From: Mycobacteroides franklinii
GTDB lineage: Bacteria; Actinomycetota; Actinomycetes; Mycobacteriales; Mycobacteriaceae
NCBI RefSeq assembly: GCF_002013895.1
Contig: NZ_MAFQ01000007.1
Coordinates: 62,001-126,000, forward strand
Direction of reading: 5' to 3'
Length of the DNA: 64,000 nt
Made by a program: the position numbers and the translations under genes. Under the pieces are notes generated by a model. It did no database searches, was not told the DNA's origin, and saw only the letters and a list, made by a program, of their open reading frames with translations. Positions 1-9,354 of this stretch are shown piece by piece. Numbering within the stretch: position 1 is the first letter of the stretch; the number at the start of each line of letters is the position of its first letter.

Positions 1-1
1 C

Positions 2-1693
2 AAGGGTGACACCGCCACCGCCGCGAAGCTGACCGACGACCCCAATGGTGCGAAAGTGGGCCTGGACCAAGCCTTCTCGGGGCTGCAGGCGACATCGTTC
101 AAGGCCGCCGTGAACGGGTCGCAATACACGCAGGACACCGGCAGCGCCGACGCCACCTACACCTGGCAGCTGCCGAGGAAGCGCGCCTGGACCTATAACG
201 GGCGCCTGGAGATGCTGCGCACGGCCGGCAGCTGGCAGGTGCGCTGGGCGCCGAGTGATCTGCACCCCAAACTCGGTGAACGCCAAATGCTCTCGCTGCG
301 TACCGATCCCGCAAAGCGCGCGACGGTCAATGAGGCAGGCGGTACGACGGTGCTGGCACCTGCCAATCTGTACAGAATCGCCTTCGATGCGTCGAAGGCA
401 GGCAAGGCGCTGATGAGCACCGCCACCGCACTGGCCGATGCCATACGGCCCTATGACGACCAGATGAACGCCGCATCGCTCGCCGAGCAGGCAAGCGCGC
501 AAACCTCGCCGATGAACCTCATCACGCTGCGCAAGGACGACTGGGACAAGGTCTCCATCGCGCTGGAGACGCGGCCAGGAGCGCTGCGGCCGGGCGTGGT
601 GATGACGCCGATCGCGGACCTGCTGCCCACCGATGACGCCTTCGCGCCCGATATCGTCGCGCAGGTCAAGAAGGCAGTGCTCGACGAACTGGATGGCGAG
701 GCGGGCTGGCGCGTCGTGAGCGTCAACCAGAACGGTGTCGACACCGCCGTGCTCAATGAGGTGAAACCCACTCCGGCGCCGTCGAAGACGATCAGCCTGG
801 ACCGCGCCGTGCAGAACGCCGCGCAGAACGCCGTCAACACCCGGGGCCAGAAGGCCATGATGGTGGTCATCAAGCCGTCGACGGGCGAGATTCTGGCGAT
901 CGCGCAGAACGCCGCGGCCAATGCGGACGGACCACTGGCCACCACAGGCCTGTTTCCGCCCGGGTCGACGTTCAAGATCATCACCGCCGGGGCCGCGCTC
1001 GAGCGCGGTATGGCCACCCCGGACACGATGCTCGGATGCCCGAAGCGGGTCACCATCGGCGATCGCAGCGTCCCCAACTACAACGAGTTCGATCTCGGCA
1101 CGGTGCCCATGTGGCGTGCCTTCGCGAATTCGTGCAACACCACCTTCGCGAAGCTGGCCAGTGAGATGCCTTTGGACAGTTTGACTGTCGCCGCTTCGCA
1201 GTTCGGTATCGGACCCGACTACGACGTCGCGGGCATTACCACTATCTCGGGCAACGTGCCGCCCACCGTCAACGTGACCGAACGCACCGAGGACGGGTTC
1301 GGTCAGGGCAAGGTGCTGGTCACGCCATTCGGTATGGCGCTGGCCGCGGCCACCGTCGCGAATGGAAAAACGCCGGTGCCGCAGCTGATTTCGGGTCAGA
1401 TCACCGGAATCACCGGTGAGCGGACGCCGGTGACCCCGACGATGGTCGACGGTCTGCGCGGGATGATGCGCGAGACGGTGCTCAGCGGTACCGCGATGGA
1501 CCTCAAGGGTGAGGGTGCGGTCTACGGGAAGACCGGTGAGGCCGAGTTCCCGGGCGGATCGCATGCCTGGTTTGCCGGTTATCGCGGTGACATGGCATTC
1601 GCCACCCTGATCGTCGGGGGCGGCGGTTCGGAGGCCGCGGTGCGCGCCACCAAGGTCATGTTCCAGTCGCTGCCGCCGGACTACCTGGCCTAG
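2..1693 (+). CDS. Penicillin-binding protein (PBP-lipo / Rv2864c-like), 5' partial
   Basis: The reading frame is open from base 2, so the true start and any lipoprotein signal lie outside the window. The first ~220 residues resemble the NTF2-like/MecA-type N-terminal domain of class B PBPs. The transpeptidase domain follows, with all three catalytic motifs visible: STFK (Ser codon 965-967), SCN (1130-1138) and KTG (1529-1537). It would act outside the membrane as a D,D-transpeptidase cross-linking septal or lateral peptidoglycan. Its neighbour at 2144 is an L,D-transpeptidase, and the combination matches the PBP-lipo locus of M. abscessus (recalled). The stop codon overlaps by 4 bases the stop of the convergent VOC gene. 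Confidence 0.93.
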   Translation, partial: KGDTATAAKLTDDPNGAKVGLDQAFSGLQATSFKAAVNGSQYTQDTGSADATYTWQLPRKRAWTYNGRLEMLRTAGSWQVRWAPSDLHPKLGERQMLSLRTDPAKRATVNEAGGTTVLAPANLYRIAFDASKAGKALMSTATALADAIRPYDDQMNAASLAEQASAQTSPMNLITLRKDDWDKVSIALETRPGALRPGVVMTPIADLLPTDDAFAPDIVAQVKKAVLDELDGEAGWRVVSVNQNGVDTAVLNEVKPTPAPSKTISLDRAVQNAAQNAVNTRGQKAMMVVIKPSTGEILAIAQNAAANADGPLATTGLFPPGSTFKIITAGAALERGMATPDTMLGCPKRVTIGDRSVPNYNEFDLGTVPMWRAFANSCNTTFAKLASEMPLDSLTVAASQFGIGPDYDVAGITTISGNVPPTVNVTERTEDGFGQGKVLVTPFGMALAAATVANGKTPVPQLISGQITGITGERTPVTPTMVDGLRGMMRETVLSGTAMDLKGEGAVYGKTGEAEFPGGSHAWFAGYRGDMAFATLIVGGGGSEAAVRATKVMFQSLPPDYLA

Positions 1694-2055
1694 TCCGCGC
1701 GCGAGGTCAGGACGCAGAACTCGTTGCCCTCGGGGTCGGCCAGCACCACCCATGGCGAATCGCCCTGGCCGATGTCCATTCGGGTGGCGCCGTGCGCCAG
1801 GAATCTGTCCACCAGGGCGCTCTGGTCGTCGTCGCGGAAGTCGAGGTGCAGACGATTCTTCACGGTCTTGGGATCGGGGCCGTTCATGAAGAACAGCAAG
1901 GGCGGGTGCCGGTCCGGCTGGAAGACGCTGACGAACCCGTCGTCATCGATCTCGTGGGGCCATTTCAGCACCTCAGACCACCAGCGACCGAGTGTGGACG
2001 CATCCTGGCAGTCGATCACAATCGCCTCAAGTGTGAGTCCGACGGGCAGGCCCAT
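1690..2055 (-). CDS. VOC-family (glyoxalase/bleomycin-resistance fold) protein
   Basis: This is a 121-residue single-domain protein. The start ATG at 2055 is preferred over an upstream in-frame ATG because MGLPVGLTLEAIVIDC begins directly at the first VOC strand. The pattern of an N-terminal beta strand, DCQDASTLGRWWSEVL helix and a C-terminal VLADPEGNEFCVL strand with the family Glu is typical of the glyoxalase-like group. The substrate is unknown; such proteins are metal-dependent lyases, dioxygenases or antibiotic-binding proteins. It lies tail-to-tail with the PBP gene, overlapping it by 4 bases, so neither has room for a conventional terminator in the intergenic space. Confidence 0.85.
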   Translation of the reverse strand: MGLPVGLTLEAIVIDCQDASTLGRWWSEVLKWPHEIDDDGFVSVFQPDRHPPLLFFMNGPDPKTVKNRLHLDFRDDDQSALVDRFLAHGATRMDIGQGDSPWVVLADPEGNEFCVLTSRAD

Positions 2056-2127
2056 GAATTCGATTGTGCGCGCTGTCGCTAACGTTCCGCCAAGCAATTA
2101 CGAACTACGATGTAGAAAACAGCATCC

Positions 2128-2134
2128 AGGGAGG
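2128..2134 (+). promoter_or_regulatory. Strong ribosome binding site setting a TTG start
   Basis: The purine run AGGGAGG ends nine bases before TTG 2144. It decides the L,D-transpeptidase start, because an upstream in-frame extension would read through the antisense of the VOC gene. Confidence 0.7.
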
Positions 2135-2143
2135 ATCGAGAGC

Positions 2144-2911
2144 TTGCGCAGAGCATTTCGGAGTGTGCTTGTGGTGACCGGGCTCGTCAGCCTCCTGATG
2201 AATGTGGCGATCACCGCACCCGCAACCCTTGGCCACGCATTGGCCGCGAGTCCCAGTGGAGTGGCCTCCGTGTCACCTACACCGGGCCAAACGGTCGGGG
2301 TGGCCATGCCCGTCACGATTCATTTCGCGGCCCCGGTCGCTGATAGACCGGCGGCCGAGCGGTCCGTCGGATTCTCCGCGTCGAGGGTCCCGGCTGGAAA
2401 GTTCAGCTGGGTCGACGACGCGACGGTTCGATTCACCCCGAGTGAATACTGGCCCGCGCATTCGTCGATCACCGTGTCGGTCAATGGTGTGAGCGGAATG
2501 AAGTACAAGTTCCAGACCGGCTCGGAGGTACTGGGCATCGGCAGCATCAGCGGCCACACCTTCACGGTGAAGATCGACGGCACGGTGATGCGAACCATGC
2601 CCGCATCGATGGGAAAGCCCAAGCACCCCACACCGGTCGGCTCCTTCACCGCCTTGGAGAAGCAGAGCCCTGTGGTCATGGACTCTCGGACCATCGGCAT
2701 TCCGCTGAATGACCCCGAGGGGTACAAGCTGACCGTCTACTACGCGGTTCGTGTCACCTGGGGCGGCGTCTATGTGCACAGTGCCCCGTGGTCGACGGGC
2801 GCACAGGGCAATTCCAACGTCAGTCATGGCTGCATCAACCTGAGCCCTGACAACGCCTCCTGGTACTACAACACCGTCAGCGTCGGCGACCCCATCGTCA
2901 TCAACGCGTAA
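2144..2911 (+). CDS. L,D-transpeptidase (YkuD domain, LdtMt1/LdtMab1-like)
   Basis: The 255-residue exported enzyme starts at TTG 2144 behind an excellent ribosome binding site. A signal peptide/anchor covers about residues 1-35 (hydrophobic VLVVTGLVSLLMNVAI, then an AxA-type end). An Ig-like domain follows at roughly 40-125 and the catalytic YkuD domain at about 130-250. The active-site motif SHGCINLS is intact, with the nucleophile Cys230 (codon 2831-2833) and the upstream His of the family (YVHSAP). It forms 3-3 cross-links in peptidoglycan and is a carbapenem target. Its length fits the short Ldt class. Location next to PBP-lipo matches the M. abscessus LdtMab1 locus as I recall it. Confidence 0.93.
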   Translation: MRRAFRSVLVVTGLVSLLMNVAITAPATLGHALAASPSGVASVSPTPGQTVGVAMPVTIHFAAPVADRPAAERSVGFSASRVPAGKFSWVDDATVRFTPSEYWPAHSSITVSVNGVSGMKYKFQTGSEVLGIGSISGHTFTVKIDGTVMRTMPASMGKPKHPTPVGSFTALEKQSPVVMDSRTIGIPLNDPEGYKLTVYYAVRVTWGGVYVHSAPWSTGAQGNSNVSHGCINLSPDNASWYYNTVSVGDPIVINA

Positions 2912-2953
2912 CGAGCCGGTAGCGGTCTCAATGGACCCGGCTACGCTGCCTTC

Positions 2954-3847
2954 ATGACTGTGTCGGATTCTCTTCGCGCGAGCGGCTCATCGCCACGTGC
3001 CGCACTGCGCCCGGGGGAGTTGTCCTCCGAGCGTCAGGTTCCCGTGTCGATCGATCGGCCCGAGTACGTGGGCAAGTCCAAGGTCGCCGAGGCGATCGGG
3101 GAGCCGTACGTTCAGACGCCCGAGGTGATCGAGAAGATGCGAGTCGCCGGGAGGATCGCGGCGCAAGCGCTGGAGCTGGCGGGTGAGGCGGTGGCCCCCG
3201 GGGTCACCACCGACGAACTGGACCGAATCGCGCACGACTACATGGTTTCCCAGGGCGCGTACCCGTCGACGCTGGGATACAAGGGATTTCCGAAGTCGTG
3301 CTGCACATCGCTCAACGAGATCATCTGCCACGGGATACCGGACTCGACGGTGATCGAGGACGGTGACATCGTCAACATCGACGTCACCGCCTACATCGAC
3401 GGTGTGCACGGTGACACCAATGCCACCTTCCTGGCCGGAAACGTCTCCGAGGAGCACCGCTTGCTGGTGGAGCGCACGCGGGAGGCGACCATGCGGGCCA
3501 TCAACGCCGTCAAGCCGGGCCGGGCGCTGAGCGTCGTCGGCCGGGTGATCGAAGCCTATGCAAAGCGGTTCGGGTACAACGTGGTTCGTGCCTTCACCGG
3601 GCACGGCGTGGGCCCGACATTCCACAACGGGCTCATTGTGCCGCACTACGACGACCCCAATCTGGACATCGTCATCGAGCCGGGAATGACGTTCACCATT
3701 GAGCCGATGATCAACCTGGGATCACTGGACTACGAGATCTGGGATGACACCTGGACCGTGGCGACCACCGACAAGCTGTGGACCGCGCAGTTCGAGCACA
3801 CCATGGTGGTCACCGAGGACGGGGTAGAGATCCTGACCCTGCCATGA
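2954..3847 (+). CDS. map: Methionine aminopeptidase, type I
   Basis: The 297-residue enzyme removes the initiator Met from nascent proteins. The pita-bread fold signatures are all visible: [11 protein letters not shown] and HGIPD near residue 125, metal-binding Asp residues in [19 protein letters not shown], His in [11 protein letters not shown], Glu in TFTIEPM, and Glu in AQFEHTM. The N-terminal ~40-residue extension, with a PxxP-like segment, is shared with the MapB (Rv2861c) group of mycobacteria. Start ATG 2954 has only a weak ribosome binding site. Its TGA overlaps the ATG of cobQ (ATGA), suggesting translational coupling. Confidence 0.96.
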   Translation: MTVSDSLRASGSSPRAALRPGELSSERQVPVSIDRPEYVGKSKVAEAIGEPYVQTPEVIEKMRVAGRIAAQALELAGEAVAPGVTTDELDRIAHDYMVSQGAYPSTLGYKGFPKSCCTSLNEIICHGIPDSTVIEDGDIVNIDVTAYIDGVHGDTNATFLAGNVSEEHRLLVERTREATMRAINAVKPGRALSVVGRVIEAYAKRFGYNVVRAFTGHGVGPTFHNGLIVPHYDDPNLDIVIEPGMTFTIEPMINLGSLDYEIWDDTWTVATTDKLWTAQFEHTMVVTEDGVEILTLP

Positions 3848-5358
3848 CGGGCGCGTTGCTGGTCGGGGGTGTCAGCTCCGATGCCGGTAAGAGTCTGGTC
3901 GTGACAGGTCTGTGCCGGTTACTGGCGCGCAAGGGGATTCGCGTCGCGCCGTTCAAGGCTCAGAACATGTCGAACAACTCCGTGGTGACTGTCGACGGGG
4001 GAGAGATCGGCCGGGCGCAGGCACTGCAGGCGCGAGCCTGCGGTCTGGAACCCTCGGTGCGGTTCAATCCCGTGCTCCTCAAGCCGGGCAGCGATCGCAC
4101 CTCGCAGCTGGTGGTGCGCGGACAGGCGACGGGGAATGTCAGCGCCCGCTCCTATGTCGAACATCGGGAGGAGCTGCGGCAGGTGGTCGCCGAGGAATTG
4201 CATTCGCTGCGTGCGGAATACGACGTGGTGATCTGTGAGGGCGCGGGTTCTGTCGCCGAGATCAATCTGCGGTCGACCGATATCGCCAACATGGGGCTGG
4301 CGCAGGCCGCGGGACTGCCCGTGGTGCTGGTCGGCGATATAGATCGTGGCGGTGTGCTGGCGCATCTGTTCGGCACGGTGGCGGTGCTGGAGCCGGCTGA
4401 CCAACGACTCGTCGCCGGCTTCATCGTCAACAAGTTCCGTGGTGACCCCACGCTGCTGGAGCCCGGACTGGAGCAGCTCGCCGCCCTGACCGGCCGAACG
4501 ACATTCGGTGTGCTGCCGTACGACGACCAGTTGTGGCTCGACGCAGAGGATTCGGTGTCCGTGGTGGCGTCGGCTCAGGTGGGGCGGCCCGCCGCCCCGA
4601 TCGGACAGGAATGGTTGAGGGTGGCCGCGGTGCGGCTGCCGCGAATCTCCAATTCCACCGATATCGAGGCCATCGCCTGCGAGCCGGGAGTGATCGTCCG
4701 GTGGGCGGCGAGTCCGGCCGATATCGCGGACGCCGATGTGGTGGTCATCCCGGGTACCAAGGCCACCATCGCCGATCTTGCCTGGATGCGTGACTCTGGA
4801 ATCGCTGATGCCGTTGTTGCGCACGCCCGTTGGGGCGGTCCGGTGCTGGGCATCTGCGGCGGATTCCAGATGCTTGCGACCACAATCGACGATCGCGTCG
4901 AGTCCGGTGCGGGAACCGTCGAAGGGCTGGGCTTGCTCGATATCGACATCGTCTTCGAACCCGACAAGACGCTGCGTCGCTGGCACCCCCCGGGTCTGGC
5001 CGGCTACGAGATCCACCACGGCACCGTCACGCGGTCGGCGGTTGCGCCGTGGCTGATCGACCATGACGAGGGTGCTGTCGACGGCTCGGTCTGGGGAACC
5101 CATTGGCACGGGGTGCTCGACAACGACGATTTCCGCCGCCAATGGCTCACCCAGGCTGCGGCGGCCGCCGGACGTTCCGGATTCGTCGTCGCGGTCGACA
5201 CCAACGTCGGCGATTGTCGCGCTGCTCAGTTGGACAGATTGGCCGATCTCATGGACATCCACGTCGATGTCGACGCCATCGCTGCCCTGTGGGAGAAATC
5301 TGGATCGCCGGGGTCGGCGGCCCCGTCATATCCGGTAATTGCGGCACGGGTCGAATAG
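3844..5358 (+). CDS. cobQ: Cobyric acid synthase CobQ
   Basis: The 504-residue protein performs the four glutamine-dependent amidations (b, d, e, g) of adenosyl-cobyrinic a,c-diamide in cobalamin synthesis. The N-terminal dethiobiotin-synthetase-like ATPase has the modified P-loop [10 protein letters not shown] at the start. The C-terminal class I glutaminase carries the nucleophile Cys in GICGGFQM and a His in THWHGVL. Start ATG 3844 lies in the ATGA overlap with map; this is better than longer upstream starts because the P-loop strand then begins at residue 3. In M. tuberculosis I recall cobQ elsewhere (Rv0255c), so the coupling to map looks specific to this lineage. Confidence 0.95.
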   Translation: MTGALLVGGVSSDAGKSLVVTGLCRLLARKGIRVAPFKAQNMSNNSVVTVDGGEIGRAQALQARACGLEPSVRFNPVLLKPGSDRTSQLVVRGQATGNVSARSYVEHREELRQVVAEELHSLRAEYDVVICEGAGSVAEINLRSTDIANMGLAQAAGLPVVLVGDIDRGGVLAHLFGTVAVLEPADQRLVAGFIVNKFRGDPTLLEPGLEQLAALTGRTTFGVLPYDDQLWLDAEDSVSVVASAQVGRPAAPIGQEWLRVAAVRLPRISNSTDIEAIACEPGVIVRWAASPADIADADVVVIPGTKATIADLAWMRDSGIADAVVAHARWGGPVLGICGGFQMLATTIDDRVESGAGTVEGLGLLDIDIVFEPDKTLRRWHPPGLAGYEIHHGTVTRSAVAPWLIDHDEGAVDGSVWGTHWHGVLDNDDFRRQWLTQAAAAAGRSGFVVAVDTNVGDCRAAQLDRLADLMDIHVDVDAIAALWEKSGSPGSAAPSYPVIAARVE

Positions 5359-5361
5359 CCT

Positions 5362-6036
5362 GTGCGGGTGCATCGGGGACTCGTAGCTGTCGGAGTATCA
5401 GCATTGGCGCTTGTGGGCTGCACCCAGACGGTGACAGGTACGGCCACCTGGCCGGGGGCGCGCATCGCGCAATCGCTGCTTACTGCCGACGAGCTGCCTC
5501 CGGGCACCAAGTACGACAGGGTGGTCGCCGACCTGGGGCCGGTGACGGTCAACAACCAGCAGGTCGTCGTGGGCGGGATGCCTTCGAACCCGCAGGGGTG
5601 CGCGGACGGCTTGTCGCCTCGATTGGCGAATGCCGGTAGAGCCGGCCCCGAGAACACCGCGCGGTACATCGCGCGGTTCAACGGTGCGAACATCATCGTG
5701 AGCCTGTTGCGCGAAACCATCGACCTGACCAACGTCAAGGACGTGGCAACCCGTTGCGCCAAGTACGAGGTGTTCTTCGACAAGAGTTCGCCGGGAACAC
5801 CGATGACCACCGAACCGGTGCAGGGTGGACCGGTCGGTGTTCTCACCTATAAACAGACGATGATCATGCCCAGGGGCACGACCTCTCGGTACATGGCGTT
5901 TGCGAATGTCCACGGGGTGGCGATGGTGGCAACGTCCTTCGATCTGCGTGACCCATCGGTCAAGGCTGTCGCCATCATGCCCCAGACTTTCCTGGACATC
6001 GTGGCAAAACAGGTCGACAAGATCGAACGGACCTGA
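5362..6036 (+). CDS. Putative lipoprotein of unknown function
   Basis: The 224-residue protein starts at GTG 5362, three bases after the cobQ stop. The signal sequence ends in a lipobox (LVGC, Cys20), followed by TQTVTGTATWPG, the VxGxA pattern common right after the lipid anchor of mycobacterial Lpp/Lpq proteins. The mature region has two Cys pairs in reach (QGCADG, TRCAKYEV) and resembles secreted sensor-like lipoproteins in general form, but I do not recognise a named family. Expected location is the outer face of the plasma membrane. It probably shares the map-cobQ transcript. Confidence 0.75.
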   Translation: MRVHRGLVAVGVSALALVGCTQTVTGTATWPGARIAQSLLTADELPPGTKYDRVVADLGPVTVNNQQVVVGGMPSNPQGCADGLSPRLANAGRAGPENTARYIARFNGANIIVSLLRETIDLTNVKDVATRCAKYEVFFDKSSPGTPMTTEPVQGGPVGVLTYKQTMIMPRGTTSRYMAFANVHGVAMVATSFDLRDPSVKAVAIMPQTFLDIVAKQVDKIERT

Positions 6037-6112
6037 TTGAGCCGGGTGAAAGTTTCCTGATAGGGCTGGTAAAAGCCCAACCGGATCGGTCGTACTCAGG
6101 TACCGTGCGCCC

Positions 6113-6148
6113 ATGCCCAAGGTCTTCGCGCAGGGGGCTCATCTATGA
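6113..6148 (+). CDS. Possible 11-codon upstream ORF
   Basis: ATG 6113 opens an 11-codon frame (MPKVFAQGAHL with a doubled Gly) whose TGA overlaps the ATG of the next gene in an ATGA junction. The junction geometry is that used elsewhere here for coupled genes. There is no obvious ribosome binding site and it could be chance; a leaderless start is possible. Its only supportable role would be translational coupling. Confidence 0.25.
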   Translation: MPKVFAQGAHL

Positions 6149-6771
6149 GCCCGGCGCCCGAGGTTCGTCACCCGCGCCCGGGGGCCCCGCCCGTCCGCGA
6201 CGGTGAGTTGCACCAGGTCGTCACGATTGACGGCCGAACGGTGCAGGTCAATGTGTCGGGGCCGGATAAGGGAACCACCGTCGTGATGTTGGCCGCGGCC
6301 GGACATTTCGCGCTCAGTTATCGGGCGGTATGCGAGCGATTGCACACCGCCGGGCTGCGCACCGCGGTAATCGGTCATGATCCGCATCTGCATGCCAAGG
6401 CGATCACCGGAGTACTCGACGATATCGGCGTCAAGGTGGCGTTGTTGGTGGGAGACCGTGCGGGAGGAGAGCTGGCGTGGGATCTGGCCGCCAGCAAGCT
6501 CGACAGATTCATTGGATTGGTGGCAATTGACCGCGGTCACCCGCGCGTTGCTGACCGGGCCGGACTGATCCGCGACAAGCACTGCCCGCCGGTCGAGATC
6601 AACACCACGGTGTTGGTCACGTCGGACGCGACGCGGGCGATCGCCCGCGCCAGCCAGCGCTTCGTATACGGCGATTACCGGATCGTCGAACTGATGGGAC
6701 GCCGTTCGGCCACTCGCGACCTCACTCCGGAGCTTGCCGCCGAGGTAGTGCTGCGCAGCAGCTCTTGGTGA
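6145..6771 (+). CDS. Alpha/beta-hydrolase-fold protein lacking the nucleophile
   Basis: The 208-residue protein has the shape of a small alpha/beta hydrolase: strand GTTVVMLAAAGHF (where HG usually sits), the AVIGHDPHL strand, and an elbow with the sequence VGDRAGGELAWDLA. In active members the elbow is GxSxG (often GHSMGG). Here His and Ser are replaced by Asp and Arg, so no Ser, Cys or Asp nucleophile stands at the turn. A C-terminal VLVTSDATRAI strand and a late YGDYRIVEL fit the fold. It is therefore likely a non-hydrolytic relative. Start ATG 6145 has a G-rich purine stretch 7-13 bases upstream. It converges on an active homologue at 6785. Confidence 0.72.
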   Translation: MSPAPEVRHPRPGAPPVRDGELHQVVTIDGRTVQVNVSGPDKGTTVVMLAAAGHFALSYRAVCERLHTAGLRTAVIGHDPHLHAKAITGVLDDIGVKVALLVGDRAGGELAWDLAASKLDRFIGLVAIDRGHPRVADRAGLIRDKHCPPVEINTTVLVTSDATRAIARASQRFVYGDYRIVELMGRRSATRDLTPELAAEVVLRSSSW

Positions 6772-6784
6772 ACGTCTGAGCGAG

Positions 6785-7762
6785 TTACCTGTTGGCTTCG
6801 TACCACTTCAGCCAGGAATTCAGCTCCTGGTACGCCCGTGCGCGGGGCGCCGCGACGGACAGAAACACATCGTGCTTGGCGTCCGGAATCGGAACCACCC
6901 GCTGATCGTTGCCGATGCATCCCGCCCAGCGTGCGATCTGCCGCACGTCCAGGACCGCATCGCCACGTAGCGCCGCGGCGGGGTCGACGTCCCCGGGAAG
7001 ACTGTGATCCGAACGCAAGATCAGGTTGGGTACACCGACGTCCAGGCCGCGGTGCAGCTCGGCATGTCCACGGCGGATCGCGCTGATCCACCCGAACCGT
7101 ACCGGGAACCCGCCGACGGGCTTCCACTCCAGGTTGTAATCGAATTCGCCGTGAAAGTCCTTGTGCAGGCTCGCGCCGTACGCACCTTCGTGAGGTAGCG
7201 GGATCGCTTGTTTGGCACGGAATCTCGAAATCGCCTTGACCGCGGCGGTGGTGCCGCCACTGCGGAGAAGGGGGCGACCTTGCAGATCCAGCCACGGGCT
7301 GTTGAGGACAAGGCCCGCGATATGCCCCTGGCTGTCTGTCACCCGTAGGCGGTTGAGCCAGAGCGAGACGATGAGACCGCCGGCCGAGTGCCCGTACACG
7401 AGAAGGGGCGCCTCGACGGTCTCCCCGTTGATGATGGTGACCGCCGCATCGAGTTCGGCGTCGTACAGCGACAGATCGCTGATGTAGTGCGGGGTTTGGT
7501 GTTCGCGGCGAGACCGACCGCATTTGCGCAAGTCCAGTGCGAAGAATCGATAGCCGCGAGCCAGGAAATGCTCGGCAAGTTCGGTGTGGAAGAAGTAGTC
7601 GGTATATCCGTGGACCATGAGCACTGCGCGTCCGGTATCCGGCTGAATTTCCGGCCGCACCAGTGTGGCGGTAATTACACCTTCGCCGTCAGGATCAACG
7701 CCCAGGTCAATGGTCCGTCGGAGGTAGCCATCAAGGACATCGGATTCCCATGTCACTGCCAT
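6785..7762 (-). CDS. Alpha/beta hydrolase, serine aminopeptidase S33/monoacylglycerol lipase-like (Rv2854-like)
   Basis: The 325-residue cytosolic hydrolase has an intact catalytic set: oxyanion-region MVHGYTDYFFH, nucleophile elbow GHSAGG, an Asp candidate in ILRSDHSLPG and His in PDAKHDVFLS near the C-terminus. The cap region is Trp/Phe-rich. It belongs to the lysophospholipase/monoacylglycerol lipase-like group, so an acyl ester substrate is the most reasonable guess. In M. tuberculosis the equivalent (Rv2854) lies close to mqo, as here. It is divergent from mqo and shares a ~100-bp promoter region with it. Confidence 0.85.
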   Translation of the reverse strand: MAVTWESDVLDGYLRRTIDLGVDPDGEGVITATLVRPEIQPDTGRAVLMVHGYTDYFFHTELAEHFLARGYRFFALDLRKCGRSRREHQTPHYISDLSLYDAELDAAVTIINGETVEAPLLVYGHSAGGLIVSLWLNRLRVTDSQGHIAGLVLNSPWLDLQGRPLLRSGGTTAAVKAISRFRAKQAIPLPHEGAYGASLHKDFHGEFDYNLEWKPVGGFPVRFGWISAIRRGHAELHRGLDVGVPNLILRSDHSLPGDVDPAAALRGDAVLDVRQIARWAGCIGNDQRVVPIPDAKHDVFLSVAAPRARAYQELNSWLKWYEANR

Positions 7763-7818
7763 AGCCTAGTTGAAGGAATCGGGGATATCCGCGCGCGATA
7801 ACCTGTGTGTACTCGCGG

Positions 7819-7842
7819 GTAGTGGCGAAGGGTCGCCACTAC
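7819..7842. promoter_or_regulatory. Perfect 10-bp inverted repeat in the mqo leader
   Basis: Arms GTAGTGGCGA and TCGCCACTAC are exact complements with a 4-base AGGG loop. The element ends 27 bases before the mqo GTG. A TAACCT hexamer at 7799-7804 could be the -10, which would put the hairpin about ten bases into the transcript. It may be an operator or an RNA hairpin. Confidence 0.6.
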
Positions 7843-7869
7843 ATCAGATTCGAAAAGGACAGTGAACCG

Positions 7870-9354
7870 GTGTCAAAAGCGCAGGTGGAGCAGACAGACG
7901 TTGCCCTGATTGGGTCAGGGATCATGAGCGCGACGCTCAGCGCTCTGCTGCGGTTGGTCGAACCGGATCTGTCGATCACCTTGATCGAGCGTCTCGACGC
8001 GGCTGCCAGTGAAAGCAGTGACCCGTGGAACAACGCCGGTACCGGTCACTCGGCGCTGTGCGAGCTGAACTACACCCCGCAGAAGGCGGATGGCTCGATC
8101 GATATCAGCAAGGCCATCACGGTGAACGAGCAATTCCAGGTGTCCCGCCAGTTCTGGGCGTACGCCGTGGAGAACGGTGTGCTGCCGGATGTTCGTGGCT
8201 TCCTCAACCCCATCCCGCACGTGAGCTACGTGCACGGCGCCGACAAGGTCGAGTTTCTGCGTAAGCGCCACGACGCCCTGGTGAGCAACCCGCTCTTCGC
8301 GAAGATGGAGTTCATCAACGACGACGACGAGTTCGCACGTCGGCTGCCGCTGATGGCCGCCGGACGCGATTTCTCCGATCCGGTGGGTTTGAACTGGAGC
8401 CAGGACGGCACCGACGTCGATTTCGGTGAACTGTCAAAGCAGTTGGTGGGCTTCGGAGTTCGCAGCGGAACCAACGCGATCTTCGGCACCGAGGTTCGCA
8501 ATATCAGTCGCGAGAGCGACGGCGGATGGATTCTCAAACTAGTCAACGGGCGTACCGGCGAGAAGCGCAAGCTCAAGGCCAAGTTCGTGTTCGTCGGTGC
8601 CGGCGGTGGCGCTCTTGGGCTGCTGCAGAAGGCCGGAATTCCGGAAGCCAAGGGCTTCGGCGGATTCCCGGTGAGTGGTGCGTTCCTGCGTACCAACAGC
8701 ACCGATCTGACCGACGGCCACAAGGCCAAGGTGTACGGCTTCCCGCCCCTTGGCGCGCCTCCGATGTCCGCGCCGCACTTGGACACCCGCGTGATCAACG
8801 GCAAGGAATGGCTGCTGTTCGGTCCATTCGCCGGGTGGTCGCCCAAGTTCCTCAAGATGGGCAAGGTCACCGACCTGCCCGCGTCGGTGAAGCCCAACAA
8901 CCTCGCCTCGATGGTCGGGGTTGGCCTCACCGAATTCAAACTCGCGACCTTCCTGCTGAGCCAGCTGCGTCTGACCCCCGATGACCGGATCGACATGTTG
9001 CGTGAATTTGCACCCAGGGCGCAGCGTTCCGATTGGGAGCTGATCACCGCCGGCCAGCGCGTGCAGGTCATCCGGCCGGCCAAGGGCAAGGGCGGCGCGC
9101 TCGAATTCGGCACCATGGTGCTCAATTCAGCCGACGGCAGCATCGCCGGCCTGCTCGGTGCATCGCCGGGGGCCTCGACTGCGGTGCCCGCGATGCTCGA
9201 TGTCATGCAGCGTTGCTTCCCCGACCGGTACTCGAACTGGATGCCCAAGCTCAAGGAAATGATTCCGTCGTTGGGCATCAGCCTTTCGGATGAGCCGTCG
9301 TTGTTCGGTGAGGTATGGGACTGGGGGACACAGGTTCTCGGCCTGGAGCAGTGA
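7870..9354 (+). CDS. mqo: Malate:quinone oxidoreductase
   Basis: The 494-residue membrane-associated FAD enzyme oxidises malate to oxaloacetate and reduces menaquinone, linking the TCA cycle to respiration. The FAD-binding motif GSGIMSATL starts at about residue 16. The family signatures [32 protein letters not shown] and the C-terminal [12 protein letters not shown] are all present. Start GTG 7870 gives [15 protein letters not shown], matching the length of M. tuberculosis Mqo (about 493), and has an AAAAGGA stretch 10 bases upstream. Longer in-frame starts run through the leader hairpin. The GTGA junction couples it to the GNAT gene. Confidence 0.96.
   Translation: MSKAQVEQTDVALIGSGIMSATLSALLRLVEPDLSITLIERLDAAASESSDPWNNAGTGHSALCELNYTPQKADGSIDISKAITVNEQFQVSRQFWAYAVENGVLPDVRGFLNPIPHVSYVHGADKVEFLRKRHDALVSNPLFAKMEFINDDDEFARRLPLMAAGRDFSDPVGLNWSQDGTDVDFGELSKQLVGFGVRSGTNAIFGTEVRNISRESDGGWILKLVNGRTGEKRKLKAKFVFVGAGGGALGLLQKAGIPEAKGFGGFPVSGAFLRTNSTDLTDGHKAKVYGFPPLGAPPMSAPHLDTRVINGKEWLLFGPFAGWSPKFLKMGKVTDLPASVKPNNLASMVGVGLTEFKLATFLLSQLRLTPDDRIDMLREFAPRAQRSDWELITAGQRVQVIRPAKGKGGALEFGTMVLNSADGSIAGLLGASPGASTAVPAMLDVMQRCFPDRYSNWMPKLKEMIPSLGISLSDEPSLFGEVWDWGTQVLGLEQ

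Noticed and set aside
1724..2143. A long N-terminal extension of the L,D-transpeptidase
   Set aside because: It is the antisense of the VOC gene; the signal peptide and an ideal ribosome binding site place the start at TTG 2144.
3919..5262. A 447-codon open frame antisense to cobQ
   Set aside because: It is a shadow of a well-supported gene, with His/Arg/Gly-rich sequence and no start context.
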